Positions 30,921 to 31,687 of a DNA stretch of 31,687 nt are shown in pieces (the stretch's first letter is position 1; the number at the start of each line of letters is the position of its first letter). The DNA is from Bacteroidales bacterium. Its GTDB lineage: Bacteria > Bacteroidota > Bacteroidia > Bacteroidales > UBA932. Both the position numbers and the translations under genes were made by a program. The stretch is from the NCBI GenBank assembly GCA_024695285.1, contig JAILIM010000004.1, forward strand, positions 1 through 31,687, read 5' to 3'. The notes under the pieces were generated by a model, which was not told the origin of the DNA, ran no database searches, and saw only the letters and a program-made list of their open reading frames with translations.

Positions 30921-31687
30921 ATGAAACGGATTGTTCTCCGCAGGCTTCCGGACGGCCGGGCATCTTATGTATTTCCTTTTCACATAAGCATGAAAGGTCT
31001 TGAAAGCCTGATTCTGTACAGGGATGACGATGACTACGATGCTATGGTGAAAATCCTGTGTCTCTGCGCCAGAAGGAAGAATGTCATAGTCATCATCTAC
31101 ACAGTGGTCTCGAACCACTGCCACGTGGCCGTGCTGGCTGGCTCGCAGGCTGAAGCCGATGACTACGGGCAGGAAGCGAAGCGCATGTACTCAATGTGGT
31201 TCAGGAACAAATACGGACAGTCGAGGGCCCTTGTGGGGGTGGACATAAAGGCTATTGCCCTGGACAGCGACTGGTATGTCCGCAATGCCCTGGCGTACAT
31301 TCCCCGAAATGCCCTCGACAACGGATGTAATGTGAATGAATACAAATGGTCGGGATTCAACGCAATGTTCCGGGACAAGAACTACCCCGGAGCAATCCCT
31401 GTCAAGTCATTGACTAAAAGGCAAAGAAGGGAAATCATGCACACGGGAGACAATCTTGACCATGTCCCCTGGCTTCTCGACAAAGACGGCAGGCTGATTC
31501 CCTCAAGTTTTTGCGATTACACATACCTGGAGCAGGCATTCAACAACGACCTTGCTTTTTTCCTGAAAGTAATAGGATCCCAGAACTCTTCTGAAATGAC
31601 CTGGAAGTTGGTTGATATTCCGAGGAGAATGCTTGTCGATGGAGAGTTTCTCAAGCAGGTCAATGAAACCTCAAACCGATGGTTCCA
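30921..31687 (+). CDS. HUH/Y1 tyrosine transposase-like protein, RAYT type (3' partial)
   Basis: The frame stays open for 255 codons to the end of the window, so the C-terminus is missing. The HUH metal-binding motif is present as NHCHV (His66, Cys67, His68) followed by a hydrophobic strand. The single candidate catalytic tyrosine is Tyr126 in LAYIPRNAL, followed by YKWSG (141-145), the counterpart of the YxWSS element of REP-associated tyrosine transposases. In the Y1 (IS200/RAYT) family these residues cut and join single-stranded DNA at hairpins. The long tail past residue 150 is longer than in IS200. Palindromes of REP type lie 430 to 540 bases upstream. Confidence 0.72.
   Translation, partial: MKRIVLRRLPDGRASYVFPFHISMKGLESLILYRDDDDYDAMVKILCLCARRKNVIVIIYTVVSNHCHVAVLAGSQAEADDYGQEAKRMYSMWFRNKYGQSRALVGVDIKAIALDSDWYVRNALAYIPRNALDNGCNVNEYKWSGFNAMFRDKNYPGAIPVKSLTKRQRREIMHTGDNLDHVPWLLDKDGRLIPSSFCDYTYLEQAFNNDLAFFLKVIGSQNSSEMTWKLVDIPRRMLVDGEFLKQVNETSNRWF

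Overview
The window reads as chromosomal DNA of a Bacteroidota organism, most likely an uncultured, gut-type member of the Bacteroidales with fairly high GC. The evidence is: (i) repeated matches to the Bacteroidota promoter pattern (TTTG, about 19 bases, TAnnTTTG); (ii) near absence of Shine-Dalgarno sequences; (iii) family-specific proteins such as a Porin_10-like 'putative porin', a DUF4369-TlpA-like lipoprotein, a DoxX protein with a CGCFG motif, and an exbB-unknown-exbD-exbD operon; (iv) a tRNA gene with no encoded CCA. Genus cannot be fixed from the sequence.

Layout. 1-4245 (+): a nitrite ammonification block, nrfH (cut by the window start), nrfA, the system II cytochrome c maturation pair ccs1/resB and ccsA, and a YgbA-like nitrosative-stress protein. 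4331-4484 (-): initiator tRNA-Met as a stand-alone unit with its own promoter and terminator. 4511-5869 (-): hisS. 5915-7639 (+): sppA. 7636-9638 (-): a divIC/ftsB-like gene, tmk and a DoxX-type membrane protein in one operon. 9685-17425 (+): a tightly packed six-gene envelope operon (nucleotidyltransferase, CPBP protease, TlpA-like lipoprotein, porin, MltF-like transglycosylase, LolC/E-like permease). 17426-19913 (-): SRPBCC-like protein, rRNA cytosine methyltransferase and TPR protein, overlapping by 1 to 4 bases. 19962-24799 (+): Nudix protein, queA, dprA, tatD, ansA. 24884-27250 (+): an ExbB/ExbD energy-transduction operon ending in a strong terminator. 27268-30226 (+): asnS, udk and a TonB-like protein with a coiled-coil spacer.

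Accessory material sits in three places. Between asnS and udk is a 210-base gene-free element with near-perfect 24-25 base terminal inverted repeats (MITE- or REP-like). Between queA and dprA is a dispersed-repeat cluster: two identical 27-mers plus a degenerate inverted copy. From 30222 to the end of the window is the most unusual region: a 9-base tandem array, a ~26-base tandem array and two perfect 11-12 bp stem-loops built on one 10-mer (GGGCAAGGTC), then an unrecognised 117-residue protein and, one base later, a HUH/Y1 single-tyrosine transposase-like gene that runs off the window. This looks like a REP-associated tyrosine transposase (RAYT) locus with its palindromic repeats and a possible companion gene.

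Several housekeeping genes (hisS, the divIC-like gene, tatD) have a TAnnTTTG box only 5 to 7 bases before the start codon, which predicts leaderless or almost leaderless mRNAs. The rest is ordinary core-genome content.
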